Numbered from the stretch's first letter, positions 35,322 to 44,453 are shown. The stretch is 64,000 bases of DNA from Enterobacter huaxiensis (GCF_003594935.2 NZ_CP043342.1:4774001-4838000), one strand, 5' to 3'. Program-made: numbers and translations. The notes: a model not told the origin generated them from the sequence alone.

Positions 35322-35953
35322 GAAAACGTGACACCATCGTGCGCTACACCGCGCCGGAACGCATCAACCACTGGGTCACCGCCTTCTGCTTCATGCTGGC
35401 GGCGATAAGCGGGCTGGGGTTCTTCTTCCCGTCCTTCAACTGGCTGATGCAGATCATGGGGACACCGCAGCTGGCGCGTATCCTGCACCCGTTTGTGGGC
35501 GTCATCATGTTCGCGTCGTTCATCATCATGTTTTTCCGCTACTGGCACCATAACCTAATCAATCGGGATGATATCTTTTGGGCGAAGAATATTCGTAAGA
35601 TCGTCGTCAACGAGGAAGTAGGTGATACCGGGCGTTATAACTTCGGCCAGAAATGCGTATTCTGGGCGGCGATTATCTTCCTGGTCCTGTTGCTGGTGAG
35701 CGGCGTGATCATCTGGCGTCCGTACTTTGCGCCTGCTTTCTCAATCCCGGTGATCCGATTCGCGCTGATGCTGCATTCATTTGCCGCAGTGGCGCTAATT
35801 GTGGTTATCATGGTGCATATCTACGCCGCCCTTTGGGTGAAAGGCACCATTACCGCGATGGTGGAAGGATGGGTTACCAGCACGTGGGCGAAGAAACATC
35901 ACCCGCGCTGGTACCGTGAAGTCCGCCAGAAACAGGAAAAGTCATCTGAATGA
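35318..35953 (+). CDS. fdoI: Formate dehydrogenase-O gamma subunit (cytochrome b556)
   Basis: This 211-residue inner-membrane cytochrome has four helices and two b haems. Candidate haem ligands His18, His57, His153 and His167 match the FdnI pattern within two residues. It passes electrons from FdoH to menaquinone or ubiquinone on the cytoplasmic side. Four-base ATGA overlaps with fdoH and fdhE show it is co-translated. Confidence 0.96.
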   Translation: MRKRDTIVRYTAPERINHWVTAFCFMLAAISGLGFFFPSFNWLMQIMGTPQLARILHPFVGVIMFASFIIMFFRYWHHNLINRDDIFWAKNIRKIVVNEEVGDTGRYNFGQKCVFWAAIIFLVLLLVSGVIIWRPYFAPAFSIPVIRFALMLHSFAAVALIVVIMVHIYAALWVKGTITAMVEGWVTSTWAKKHHPRWYREVRQKQEKSSE

Positions 35954-36879
35954 GTATTCGCATAATCCCGCAAGATGAGCTGGGGTCGAGCGAGAAACGC
36001 ACGGCGGATTACATTCCGCCGTTGTTATTCCCCAGACTCAAGAACCTCTACAACCGCCGCGCAGAGCGTCTGCGCGAGCTGGCAGAGAATAACCCGCTGG
36101 GCGATTTTCTGCGCTTTGCCGCGCTGGTTGCCCACGCGCAGGAAGTGGTGCTGTACGACCACCCGCTGCAAATGGATCTGACCGCGCGCATCAAGGAAGC
36201 CAACGTCCAGGGCAAGCCGCCGCTGGATATTCACGTGCTGCCGCGCGACAAGCACTGGCAAAAGCTGCTGAATTCGCTCATTGCCGAGCTGAAGCCGGAA
36301 ATGAGCGGTACCGCGCTGGCGGTTATCGAGAATCTGGAAAAAGCCTCTGACCTGGAGCTGGAAGAGATGGCGAGCGCGCTGTTCGCGTCCGACTTCTCCC
36401 TGGTGAGCAGCGATAAAGCGCCTTTCATCTGGGCTGCGCTGTCGCTCTACTGGGCGCAAATGGCAAGCCTGATCCCGGGCAAGGCCCGCGCCGAATACGG
36501 TGAGGCACGTCAGTTCTGCCCGGTCTGCGGCTCAATGCCGGTCTCCAGCATGGTGCAGATTGGCACCACTCAGGGGCTGCGCTACCTGCACTGCAACCTG
36601 TGTGAAACCGAGTGGCACGTGGTGCGCATCAAGTGCAGCAACTGCGAACAGACCCGCGATCTGAACTACTGGTCGCTGGAAAACGAAGAAGCGGCGGTGA
36701 AAGCGGAGAGCTGCGGCGACTGCGGGACCTACCTGAAGATTCTGTATCAGGAAAAAGACCCGAAAGTCGAAGCCGTGGCCGACGATCTCGCCTCGCTGAT
36801 TCTGGACGCGAAGATGGAGCAGGAGGGCTTTGCCCGCAGCTCGATTAACCCGTTCCTGTTCCCGGGTGAGGGGGAGTAA
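35950..36879 (+). CDS. fdhE: Formate dehydrogenase accessory protein FdhE
   Basis: This 309-residue cytoplasmic rubredoxin-like accessory protein is needed for respiratory formate dehydrogenase assembly. Four CxxC pairs are visible: CPVCG, CNLCE, CSNCE and CGDCG, in the central and C-terminal part, which bind iron or zinc. It overlaps the fdoI stop by four bases and ends the operon. A REP element follows. Confidence 0.95.
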   Translation: MSIRIIPQDELGSSEKRTADYIPPLLFPRLKNLYNRRAERLRELAENNPLGDFLRFAALVAHAQEVVLYDHPLQMDLTARIKEANVQGKPPLDIHVLPRDKHWQKLLNSLIAELKPEMSGTALAVIENLEKASDLELEEMASALFASDFSLVSSDKAPFIWAALSLYWAQMASLIPGKARAEYGEARQFCPVCGSMPVSSMVQIGTTQGLRYLHCNLCETEWHVVRIKCSNCEQTRDLNYWSLENEEAAVKAESCGDCGTYLKILYQEKDPKVEAVADDLASLILDAKMEQEGFARSSINPFLFPGEGE

Positions 36880-36893
36880 TCTCCTGTGAGAGT

Positions 36894-36922
36894 GCCGGGC
36901 GGCGCGAGCTTGCCCGGCCTAC
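36894..36922. repeat. REP element between fdhE and vapC-like gene
   Basis: A single REP unit lies between the fdhE end and the toxin gene, which converges on it. Its conserved CTAC end overlaps the last bases of the toxin ORF, so the REP provides the toxin's TAG stop (complement of 36919-36921). Confidence 0.75.
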
Positions 36923-37290
36923 AGGTGGTAAGGCGTAAGGACCTCGTCAATACCCGCAAAAACTTTCGTGTTGCGAGAAATCAACGGACATTTTCTGCTC
37001 TGCGCTGTGGCCAGGATGATAGCATCAGGCAGTTTCATTCCATGCTTCTCACGTAGTAAAACGCTTCTTTCCGCGATATCCCGAGACACATCAATAATTT
37101 CAAAAGCGCCCATCACGGCTGCCGTTTTCGCTTCATGACCATGCCTGCGAGCGCCCACCATCACTTCCATCCAGGTAATTAAGCTGACGGCACGATGCGA
37201 CGCGGTATGCTCAATCGCATCCGCAGCTTCAACACGGTTGTTGAAGAGATCAATGAGAATATTGGTGTCAAACACGGCCATATTCTTCAT
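36919..37290 (-). CDS. PIN-domain toxin (VapC family)
   Basis: This 123-residue PIN ribonuclease begins MKNMAVFDTNILIDLFNN. Catalytic acid candidates are Asp8 in FDTN, Glu42 in WMEVMVGA, Asp89 in KLPDAIILATA and a further acidic residue near the C-terminus. The ATG at 37290 is preferred over the upstream GTG codons because AGGAG lies eight bases ahead. It starts two bases after the antitoxin stop, the normal coupled order. VapC toxins cleave tRNA or rRNA; the target here is unknown. The C-terminal stop codon overlaps a REP element. Confidence 0.85.
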   Translation of the reverse strand: MKNMAVFDTNILIDLFNNRVEAADAIEHTASHRAVSLITWMEVMVGARRHGHEAKTAAVMGAFEIIDVSRDIAERSVLLREKHGMKLPDAIILATAQSRKCPLISRNTKVFAGIDEVLTPYHL

Positions 37291-37292
37291 GA

Positions 37293-37535
37293 TCACCACT
37301 CCTCACGCAGCTTACGTTCATACTCAAGCCCGTCCTCTTTTCTGTCTCCCCACAGACCAAGCGCATTTCGGATAACAGAAGAACTCTGCTGGTCGAGATA
37401 CAGCTCTATCGCTTCCCGAAGCAGTTCAGCACGTGGCTGATTTCGCAATTGCTTGAGGTTATCCAAACGTTGAATCACGTCATCAGACAAATCGATAAGT
37501 ATTCTGCCCATATCAAGTTCCGCCAAAACGCTCAT
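37293..37535 (-). CDS. Ribbon-helix-helix antitoxin (VapB/CopG type)
   Basis: This 80-residue protein has an N-terminal ribbon-helix-helix DNA-binding domain (MGRILIDLSDDVIQRLDNLKQ near residue 9, then PRAELLREAIELYL). The C-terminus (GLEYERKLREEW) is suited to wrap the toxin. The ATG at 37535 follows AAGGTGATAT. It would neutralise the PIN toxin encoded immediately downstream and repress its own promoter. Confidence 0.83.
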   Translation of the reverse strand: MSVLAELDMGRILIDLSDDVIQRLDNLKQLRNQPRAELLREAIELYLDQQSSSVIRNALGLWGDRKEDGLEYERKLREEW

Positions 37536-37733
37536 ATATCACCTTAGCATATCATCTTCGGTTAATTTTCAGGCAAAATACTCCTTATCAATTTAGGGTG
37601 AAAGGACGTTTTTTAGGGAATGATCGATTTTGCGAGCCGCTTTCCACAATATTCACCTCTTAACATTTCTCTGTTTTCATCTGCTGTAAACCAGGCTATA
37701 AACTGTATAAACACACAGTAAAAGGACGTAACC
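37536..37733. promoter_or_regulatory. Divergent promoter region of the antitoxin and the hydrolase
   Basis: This AT-rich 198-bp gap is distinctly lower in GC than the flanks. A TATAAA-like -10 lies about 40 bases before the hydrolase ATG and AAAAGGACG is the ribosome site. No clear antitoxin operator palindrome was found. Confidence 0.35.
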
Positions 37734-38651
37734 ATGGCTCTGGAGAAGGGTATTGATAAGCTGGTACAGGAGTTTATTGCCGCAGGACGACCTTCCTCGC
37801 GAAAGCAGAGTATTGATGACCGGAGAAGCGGGTATGTCGCCAGCACAGCGCTGGCCGGAGAAACAGAAACACGTGTCCAGGTTGAGACGCTTGTTCTTGA
37901 GGATATGACCTTTCAGGTATTTTCGCCTTTCAATGCCCCTGAAATGTTACCTTCTGCCCTCTACTATCATGGCGGTTGTTTTGTCAGCGGTGGGTTTGAA
38001 ACCCATGATAATCAGCTTCGCCAACTGGCGTTTTACGGTAACTGCCGGGTCATTGCGGTTCAGTACAGACTCGCACCCGAGCATACGTTCCCCGCTGCGC
38101 ATGACGATGCAGAGAGAGCGGCAGATCTTGTCTGGCAAAATGCAGAACAATTAGGTGTGGATAAAAACCGGATTACACTTTGTGGAGACAGCGCGGGAGG
38201 TCATCTTGCGCTGGTAACGTCATTGCGGCTTAAAGCCAAAGGTCTCTGGGATCCCGCGCAGCTCCTTCTTATCTATCCCATGCTCGACGCTACGGCCAGT
38301 TTTGAAAGCTATACCCTCAATGGCATGGATTACGTGATTACTCGCGATACCCTTTTGAGCGGATATGAAATGTATCTGGCCGGGGCCGATCGCCAGCATC
38401 CAGAAGCCAGCCCGCTGTGGCGGGATGATCTTAGCGGTCTTCCTCCAGTACACATTATTACCGCTGAATATGATCCGCTATGCGATGAGGGTGAGATGTT
38501 GTATCAGCATCTGTCTGAGCAGGGCGTGACATGCACGGCCCAACGGTGGCTGGGCGTGATACATGGCTTCTTTCAGCTTGGCGGCGTGAGCCAGTCAGCG
38601 AGGGACGTGATGCGGGATATCGCCTGGCGTATCAGTGCCGCCCGGCGATAA
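37734..38651 (+). CDS. Alpha/beta hydrolase, hormone-sensitive-lipase family
   Basis: This 305-residue esterase-like protein has the HSL signature: oxyanion HGG (YYHGGCFVSGG, about 79-88) and nucleophile serine in GDSAGG (about 147-152). A late Asp in EYDPLCDEG and a His in VIHGFFQ complete the triad. It probably hydrolyses acyl esters in the cytoplasm; no signal peptide is seen. Codon use is more AT-rich than neighbours, and it sits with the VapBC pair in a gap where E. coli has no such genes, suggesting transfer. The physiological substrate is not known. Confidence 0.85.
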   Translation: MALEKGIDKLVQEFIAAGRPSSRKQSIDDRRSGYVASTALAGETETRVQVETLVLEDMTFQVFSPFNAPEMLPSALYYHGGCFVSGGFETHDNQLRQLAFYGNCRVIAVQYRLAPEHTFPAAHDDAERAADLVWQNAEQLGVDKNRITLCGDSAGGHLALVTSLRLKAKGLWDPAQLLLIYPMLDATASFESYTLNGMDYVITRDTLLSGYEMYLAGADRQHPEASPLWRDDLSGLPPVHIITAEYDPLCDEGEMLYQHLSEQGVTCTAQRWLGVIHGFFQLGGVSQSARDVMRDIAWRISAARR

Positions 38652-38661
38652 AACCGGGAGG

Positions 38662-39603
38662 CTACTCCTCCTCGTTCCCGCCCTCTTCATACGCGCCGTA
38701 CGGCTTCGCAGGAAGAACGATATAGGTTCCTTCGAATACCGCGCCCGCCGTTTCATCGCCGAACAGCTCCACCTGCATCTGCACGCGCGCTTTACGGCCG
38801 CGCGCCAGGCGGTCGAGATCGCCGCCCAGTGCGCCAAGGTCGGCCACCGCGCTCGGCTTGCCGCTGATCGGCGCGCTGTAGCGAATGTGGGCATCGGCCA
38901 GAATAATGGTGCCGCCCAGATGACGCTCGCGCAGCATGAGCCAGATCAGCCCCCATCCGGTCAGGGTAGCCAGCGAGAAGAGGCTGCCGGCAAACAGGGT
39001 ATGGTGCGGGTTCTGATTGCCGGTTTCCGGCATCGTAGTGATGAATTTCTGCCCGGTGTACTGCTGAATGCGCACGCCCATTTTCTCACTGAGGGGAATG
39101 TGCTCATACCACGCCTGCTGCAGCTGTCCGCACCAGTCGGCGCGATGCAGAATATCGTCCAGGGTGGCGATAGGTTTGATCATCAAAAAGTGGCGAATCG
39201 GCGTGGTTTGCGGGGCGGCGATTTCGCCCTGATTCACGAACCCCAGCTTGGCAAAGAACTCGACGGCGTCTTCGCGGGCGCTACAGGTCACGCGCTTAAC
39301 CCCCTCCTGACGGGCGACGGATTCCAGGGTCATCGCCATCAGGGTGCCGAGACCTTTGTCCTGCACGGAAGGGTGAACGGCCATAAAACGGATAGAGGCT
39401 TCGTTATCGGCGTTGATATACAGGCGTCCAACGGCGACGAGATTACCCTCCTCGTCCACCACCATCTGATGGTGCGCCATGGCGTCCCAGGCGTCGCGTT
39501 CAGACCCTTGCGGCTGATGTAGTGGCTTGCGCAGCATTTCCCAGCGGAAATGGTAATAGACCTCTAACTCTTCTTCCGTTTGCGGTACTCGAAGGTGATA
39601 CAT
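38662..39603 (-). CDS. yiiD: GNAT/hotdog fusion YiiD (malonyl-ACP decarboxylase family)
   Basis: This 313-residue protein has an N-terminal GNAT domain (about 1-140; motif MAVHPSVQDKGLGTLMAM) and a C-terminal hotdog thioesterase-like domain (about 160-300). In E. coli it is annotated FabY and has been reported as a malonyl-ACP decarboxylase (MadA) that supplies acetyl-ACP for fatty-acid initiation. The ATG at 39603 gives MYHLRVPQ; 16 in-frame codons upstream are not conserved. It ends the operon yihX-yihY-dtd-yiiD. Confidence 0.9.
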   Translation of the reverse strand: MYHLRVPQTEEELEVYYHFRWEMLRKPLHQPQGSERDAWDAMAHHQMVVDEEGNLVAVGRLYINADNEASIRFMAVHPSVQDKGLGTLMAMTLESVARQEGVKRVTCSAREDAVEFFAKLGFVNQGEIAAPQTTPIRHFLMIKPIATLDDILHRADWCGQLQQAWYEHIPLSEKMGVRIQQYTGQKFITTMPETGNQNPHHTLFAGSLFSLATLTGWGLIWLMLRERHLGGTIILADAHIRYSAPISGKPSAVADLGALGGDLDRLARGRKARVQMQVELFGDETAGAVFEGTYIVLPAKPYGAYEEGGNEEE

Positions 39604-39647
39604 AGCTGTACTCTCTCTTGTTACCCGCGGCCGCGCCGCCAGCTGGC

Positions 39648-40085
39648 TCATACCTGGAGCCAGAATGTGACGGGGCCATCGTTCACCAGCGATACCTGCA
39701 TATCTGCAGCGAATCGTCCGGTTTGCGTGTTCATGTCCTGCTGGCGGCAGCGCTCAACAAAGTACTCATAAAGTGCTTCTGCTCGGTCCGGCGCTGCGCC
39801 TTTCGAAAAGCCCGGACGCATGCCGCGCTCGGTATCGGCCGCCAGCGTAAACTGGGAAACCACCAGCACGCTGCCGCCCGCCTGCTGGACGTTCAGGTTC
39901 ATCTTGCCATCCGCATCGCTGAAAATGCGGTAGCCCAGCACGCGCTCGCACAGGCGGTTGGCTTTTTGTTCGTCGTCATCCTTTTCGACACCTAACAACA
40001 CCAAAAGTCCTGGGCCAATTTCACCCGTCACCTTATCCTCCACGGTGACGCTGGCACGGGTTACGCGCTGAATTAATGCAATCAT
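39648..40085 (-). CDS. dtd: D-aminoacyl-tRNA deacylase
   Basis: This 145-residue enzyme frees tRNA from wrongly attached D-amino acids and glycine. The active-site motifs SQFTLAAD (about 77-84) and the cross-subunit Gly137-Pro138 in NDGPVTFWL are intact. Its ATG overlaps the yihY stop (ATGA), showing coupling. Full family length and near-identical to E. coli. Confidence 0.97.
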   Translation of the reverse strand: MIALIQRVTRASVTVEDKVTGEIGPGLLVLLGVEKDDDEQKANRLCERVLGYRIFSDADGKMNLNVQQAGGSVLVVSQFTLAADTERGMRPGFSKGAAPDRAEALYEYFVERCRQQDMNTQTGRFAADMQVSLVNDGPVTFWLQV

Positions 40086-40963
40086 GGTTGGTCTGCTTCT
40101 TGTTCTTTTTCAGCAATCGCTGCTTTTTTTAGTTCGCGGTAGACCCCGAGAGTGACAGTTATTTCGGCACCAAGCAAGACGATGCACCAGGTCCAGTAGA
40201 CCCAGACGAACAAAATGGGGATCACCGCCAGCACGCCGTAAATCAGCTGATACGACGGGAACATGGTGATGTAAAGCGCGAATCCTTTCTTGCCCAGTTC
40301 AAAGAGCACTGCCGCCACCAGCGCCCCCACCACGGCATCACGATTGGGAACACGAATGGTCGGCACCACGCTGTAAAGCAGCCAGAACGAGAGCCATGAC
40401 AAAATCAGCGGGAAGATGCGCAGCACGTTATCAATCACGCTGTTTAAGTCGCTCGCCCAGCGCAGCGAAAGGAGATACGAGCTGATCGCCAGGCTCGCTC
40501 CCGCCAGCAGCGGGCCGAGCGTCAAAATCATCCAGTACACGGCAAAGGAGTAAACCTTCGGCCGGACTTTTTTGCTCCGCCAGATGGTGTTGAGCGCGCT
40601 GTCGATGGAGTACATCAGCAGCAGCGCGGTGACGATAAGCCCGCACGCCCCTACCGCCGTCATCTTGCTGGAGTTGGCAACAAACTGCTCAATGTAGTTC
40701 TGAATGACATCCCCGGTGGCGGGAATGAAATTCGCAAAAACAAAATGGCGAAGCTGGAGGCTGACGTCGGCAAACATCGGAAACGCGGAAAAAAGCGCAA
40801 AGATGACCGCCACCAGCGGCACCAGTGAGAGCAGCGACACGTAGGCGAGATTCCCCGCCAGCGTAGTCATATTGTCCTCATCAATGCGGTGCCAGAGCAG
40901 TTTCAGCCACGCCCTGAAGGGACGCGTGTGGTGCGTGGCTTTTTGATGAACGGTTTTTAGCAT
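40082..40963 (-). CDS. yihY: YihY/BrkB-family inner-membrane protein
   Basis: This 293-residue inner-membrane protein has about six helices and the family segment NMTTLAGNLAYVSLLSLVPL (about 31-50). It was once called RNase BN in error; its function is not settled. It overlaps yihX by 7 bp and dtd by 4 bp, so it is central in a tightly coupled operon. The sequence follows E. coli YihY closely. Confidence 0.94.
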   Translation of the reverse strand: MLKTVHQKATHHTRPFRAWLKLLWHRIDEDNMTTLAGNLAYVSLLSLVPLVAVIFALFSAFPMFADVSLQLRHFVFANFIPATGDVIQNYIEQFVANSSKMTAVGACGLIVTALLLMYSIDSALNTIWRSKKVRPKVYSFAVYWMILTLGPLLAGASLAISSYLLSLRWASDLNSVIDNVLRIFPLILSWLSFWLLYSVVPTIRVPNRDAVVGALVAAVLFELGKKGFALYITMFPSYQLIYGVLAVIPILFVWVYWTWCIVLLGAEITVTLGVYRELKKAAIAEKEQEADQP

Positions 40964-41556
40964 AGCTGCTTCGCAAAATAGTTCGGTATCGTCTCTTTTC
41001 CGGTCACCAGAATTGACGTGATACCCAACTGGTTAGCTCCTTCTATATTATCGGCATTGTCGTCGAAAAAGACCGCATCGGCGGCGGAGAATCCTTCTTC
41101 CTGCAGAACCGCCTGATAAATACGCGCTTCAGGTTTGCGCATGCCCATCTCCTGGGAAAGATAGATTTTATCCGCCGCCGCGTGAATTTCAGGGTATTCA
41201 TCCGGCCAGAAGGTGGTATGCAGGCGGTTGGTGTTCGACAGTACTACCACGCGATGCCCCTGCTCGCGCAGTTTATGCATGATGTCGGTGACTTCCGGGC
41301 GGATCGCCACAAATACCGCCTGCCAGCCGTGGGAAAACTGTTCGTAGCTTAACGGCAGATCCATTTCATGGCAGAAGCGCTCAGCGAATTCTTCATCGCT
41401 GATTTCACCGCGCTCGTGCTGATGGAAGGTTTCTCCCATCTTAAAATTCTGCTTTAACGTCGCCAGCGGTACACGGCTAAAATCGCTCCATGCGCCCAGC
41501 ACCCGATTGAAATCGATGTCGACGATTACATTTCCTAAGTCAAAGATATAAAGCAT
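40957..41556 (-). CDS. yihX: HAD phosphatase YihX (alpha-D-glucose-1-phosphate phosphatase)
   Basis: This 199-residue HAD-like hydrolase has catalytic Asp6 in MLYIFDLGNVI, motif II in VVVLSNTNR and motif IV acids in VFFDDNADN. E. coli YihX removes phosphate from glucose-1-phosphate. RBS AAAGGAG is seven bases before the ATG. It is first in the yihX-yihY-dtd-yiiD operon. Confidence 0.95.
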   Translation of the reverse strand: MLYIFDLGNVIVDIDFNRVLGAWSDFSRVPLATLKQNFKMGETFHQHERGEISDEEFAERFCHEMDLPLSYEQFSHGWQAVFVAIRPEVTDIMHKLREQGHRVVVLSNTNRLHTTFWPDEYPEIHAAADKIYLSQEMGMRKPEARIYQAVLQEEGFSAADAVFFDDNADNIEGANQLGITSILVTGKETIPNYFAKQLC

Positions 41557-41675
41557 GTTTATCTCCTTTCGCCGTGGAAAAGTAACTGTAGCGGGAAAGA
41601 TAAGGTTTGGCTATGCGTGAGATTCAGCTTAAAGAAACGAATGGCCCGAACGTGAATGTCGGGCCAGGAGAAGGG

Positions 41676-42476
41676 TTAACCTGCCTGCTGCTCGTCGGTT
41701 GAATTTACTTCAACAATTTCAACCTTGCTGGATTTAAGGTGATTTTGCAGCGCCGGGCCGGGCAGCTGGTCTGTGAAGAGCGCCGTCGCCTGCGCCACGT
41801 TGCCGATTTCGACCGCCGCAGACGCCTGGTATTTCGTACGATCGGCCGCCAGTAAAATGTGCCGGGCGTGAGCGATCATGGTTTTCACCACGCTGGCCTC
41901 ATTGACGTCAAATTCCATCATCGCCCCGTCGTGCTCTATCGCTCCGACGCTGGTGACCAGGTAATCCGCGCGGAATCCCGACACGAACGCCGTTGCCGCA
42001 GGCCCGATAATGCCTCCGTTGTGCGGGCGCAGCGTGCCGCCGGGCACCATGACCTCAAAGCGCGGGTTCTTATAGAGAATGTGCGCCACCCGCAGGCTGT
42101 TGGTGATGATGCGCAGATGATTATGGTTAAGCAGCGCCCGGGCAACGTGCTCCACGGTCGTGCCGATGGTGATAAAAATGGTGGAGCCATCGGGAATGTA
42201 GTCGGCAATCGCTTCGGCGATGGCTCGCTTCTCATCGGTAAGCGAGACTTCGCGCTGTTCGAACGCGGTATTAACCACGCTGGATGCCCTGCCCGCACCG
42301 CCGTGATGGCGCGTGATAAGCCCCTGCTCGCTGAGCTTGCGGATATCCCGGCGCACCGTCTGCGTCGACACGTCCAGCAGCTGCGCCAGTTCATCAATGT
42401 TCATATAGCCGCGATCGGCTATCAGCGTCAGCAGCCGATCGTGACGCGGGTTGCCGGTTAGTTCGGTAGGGCTCAT
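41676..42476 (-). CDS. yihW: DeoR-family repressor of sulfoquinovose genes (CsqR)
   Basis: This 266-residue DeoR regulator has an N-terminal HTH (about 12-60: MNIDELAQLLDVSTQTVRRDIRKLSEQG) and a DeoR sugar-phosphate sensor domain. E. coli YihW (CsqR) represses the yih genes and is relieved by sulfoquinovose or related sugars. The ATG at 42476 follows GAGGACAGCCC; 24 further in-frame codons upstream overlap yihV and are not conserved. It shares a strand with yihV, beginning 35 bp after that gene's stop. Confidence 0.93.
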   Translation of the reverse strand: MSPTELTGNPRHDRLLTLIADRGYMNIDELAQLLDVSTQTVRRDIRKLSEQGLITRHHGGAGRASSVVNTAFEQREVSLTDEKRAIAEAIADYIPDGSTIFITIGTTVEHVARALLNHNHLRIITNSLRVAHILYKNPRFEVMVPGGTLRPHNGGIIGPAATAFVSGFRADYLVTSVGAIEHDGAMMEFDVNEASVVKTMIAHARHILLAADRTKYQASAAVEIGNVAQATALFTDQLPGPALQNHLKSSKVEIVEVNSTDEQQAG

Positions 42477-42510
42477 GGGCTGTCCTCTGAATACCATCAC
42501 GCCCCGCATT

Positions 42511-43407
42511 TTATACAAAAAGTGACAAAAAAGAGCGGGTTTGATCACAGTCGGGTATACCCGCGCGCCCGCCGGGCTTTGTGCATTTCAGGGCTGCGAC
42601 GGCGCTGGCAAAACGCACGGCGTCTGCTGCGGACGATTGCTGCCCCAGGCTGACCGCCAGCGCGCCGTGGAAAACGTCGCCTGCCCCGGTAGTATCCACC
42701 ACGTTTACCTCAAAGCCGGGCTGATGGCACAGCGTGTCATTTTCCAGCCAGAAGCAGCCGTCTCGCCCCTGGGTGACGTAAACATGTCCATTTGTGAGCG
42801 TTTGTGCTTTTCTCAGCGCGTCTTCGGTTTTCTCCCGCTGCGTTAAACGCTGCAGCCCCGGCGCGGAAAAGGCGGCGTGATCGCTTAAGGCAATCAGCTC
42901 CGCGATATCCTGAGGGGTGACGTCCGCATCAAGCAAGGTCGGCACGCCCTGCTGGCGGGCAAGGATAAATGCCTCTTTTGCCCCGTCGTGCCAGCGCACG
43001 TCTGCCAGGACAATATCCCACTGAGAGAAGTCGATTTCACGCAGCCAGTCTGCCGCGGCAGGGAGATCGGGGCTGGGGTAGTTCGCGATAACACGCTCCC
43101 CGCGGCCGTCCACCAGCACCGCCGACTGTGACGAACGGGCTCCCCAAAACACGCGCGTAAAGCGGGTATTCACCCCCAGGGATTCCAGCTCCGCGAGCAG
43201 CCGTCTGCCGGTATCGTCGTCACCCACCCGACCAATAAAATCCACTTGCGCGCCCAGTTTTGCCGCCGCCACCGCCGCAGTTGCCGCCGGACCGCCGCCC
43301 ACTTCCGTATAGTCTTTTGCGACATACTTCCCACCTTCTTTCGGTAAATCATCGAGATACCAGATGCGATCCAGCACGGTAATGCCGACACAAACGATGC
43401 GAGCCAT
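42511..43407 (-). CDS. yihV: 6-deoxy-6-sulfofructose kinase
   Basis: This 298-residue PfkB-family kinase phosphorylates 6-deoxy-6-sulfofructose to the 1-phosphate in sulfoquinovose breakdown. The C-terminal PfkB signature VDTTGAGDVFHGALAV (catalytic Asp in GAGD) and the N-terminal GGGPAATA are present. The ATG at 43407 follows GAAGGAATCACC; an 11-codon extension upstream has no support. It is divergent from yihU across 155 bp. Confidence 0.95.
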   Translation of the reverse strand: MARIVCVGITVLDRIWYLDDLPKEGGKYVAKDYTEVGGGPAATAAVAAAKLGAQVDFIGRVGDDDTGRRLLAELESLGVNTRFTRVFWGARSSQSAVLVDGRGERVIANYPSPDLPAAADWLREIDFSQWDIVLADVRWHDGAKEAFILARQQGVPTLLDADVTPQDIAELIALSDHAAFSAPGLQRLTQREKTEDALRKAQTLTNGHVYVTQGRDGCFWLENDTLCHQPGFEVNVVDTTGAGDVFHGALAVSLGQQSSAADAVRFASAVAALKCTKPGGRAGIPDCDQTRSFLSLFV

Positions 43408-43562
43408 GGTGATTCCTTCTGCGTTTTCTGATGCTCTCATTTTAATTTCATCAAATGTTTAAAAAGTGACCCGTGTCAATTTTTTGACTATAAATTACAA
43501 ATACGATCAAAAACAGACAACACAAACGCGCAGAAATTGACACGATGTGACAGGAGAGAGGC
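43408..43562. promoter_or_regulatory. yihV-yihU divergent promoter region
   Basis: An AT-rich gap holds a palindrome GTCAA-TTTT-TTGAC (43475-43488), whose outer half also gives a TTGACA -35-like hexamer toward yihV. A second TGACA motif lies close to the yihU ribosome site GGAGAGAGGC. Likely bound by the DeoR repressor YihW, by analogy with E. coli. Confidence 0.5.
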
Positions 43563-44453
43563 ATGTCAGCAATCGCATTTATCGGTTTAGGGCAGATGGG
43601 CGCGCCAATGGCGAAGAATCTGTTGAAGCAAGGCCACCAGCTTAGCGTCTTTGATGTGAACCCGCAGGCGGTTCAGGCGCTGGTTGAACACGGCGCGCGG
43701 GCGGCGGGAACGCCAGCGCAGGCCGTAACGGAGGCCGAATTCGTCATTACCATGCTGCCAAACGGCGACCTGGTGCGCAGCGTGCTGTTCGGCGAGCACG
43801 GCGTATGCGAGGAGTTATCCCGCGACGCGCTGGCGATCGATATGTCCACCATTCATCCGCTGCAAACCGACGCGCTGATCCGCGAGATGGCTGAGCGCGG
43901 CTTCAGCCTGATGGACGTGCCCGTCGGACGCACCTCTGACCATGCCGTCGCCGGCACGCTGCTCCTTCTGGCAGGCGGCACGGCGCAGCAGGTTGAGCGC
44001 GCCACTCCCGTGTTAATGGCGATGGGCAACGAGCTGATTAACGCCGGCGGGCCGGGCATGGGCATTCGCGTGAAGCTTATCAATAACTACATGAGCATCG
44101 CCCTGAACGCCCTGTCGGCAGAGGCGGCCGTGCTGTGCGAAGCGCTCGGCCTCTCCTTTGACGTGGCGCTCAGGGTGATGAGCGGCACGCCTGCGGGTAA
44201 AGGCCACTTCACGACATCCTGGCCGAACAAGGTGCTGAAAGGGGATCTTTCGCCCGCCTTCATGATCGACCTTGCGCATAAAGATCTCGGGATCGCCCTG
44301 GACGTGGCCAACCAGCTCCACGTTCCGATGCCGCTGGGCGCGGCCTCCCGCGAAGTTTACAACCAGGCACGCGCCGCCGGGCGCGGGCGCGAAGACTGGA
44401 CGGCCATTCTTGAACAGGTTCGCGCATCTGCCGGGCTGAAAAAAACACACTGA
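43563..44453 (+). CDS. yihU: 3-sulfolactaldehyde reductase
   Basis: This 296-residue beta-hydroxyacid dehydrogenase reduces sulfolactaldehyde to 2,3-dihydroxypropane-1-sulfonate with NADH. The NAD loop GLGQMGAPMAKNL (8-20), the substrate motif DVPVGRTSDHA (Arg123, Ser125) and the catalytic Lys171 in KLINNYMS are intact. Arg123 is the sulfonate contact reported in the E. coli enzyme. It leads the yihUTSQPO-ompL gene row. Confidence 0.96.
   Translation: MSAIAFIGLGQMGAPMAKNLLKQGHQLSVFDVNPQAVQALVEHGARAAGTPAQAVTEAEFVITMLPNGDLVRSVLFGEHGVCEELSRDALAIDMSTIHPLQTDALIREMAERGFSLMDVPVGRTSDHAVAGTLLLLAGGTAQQVERATPVLMAMGNELINAGGPGMGIRVKLINNYMSIALNALSAEAAVLCEALGLSFDVALRVMSGTPAGKGHFTTSWPNKVLKGDLSPAFMIDLAHKDLGIALDVANQLHVPMPLGAASREVYNQARAAGRGREDWTAILEQVRASAGLKKTH

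Noticed and set aside
36919..37299. GTG starts upstream of the PIN toxin ATG
   Set aside because: The AGGAG site would be only one to four bases from those codons but is eight from the ATG at 37290.
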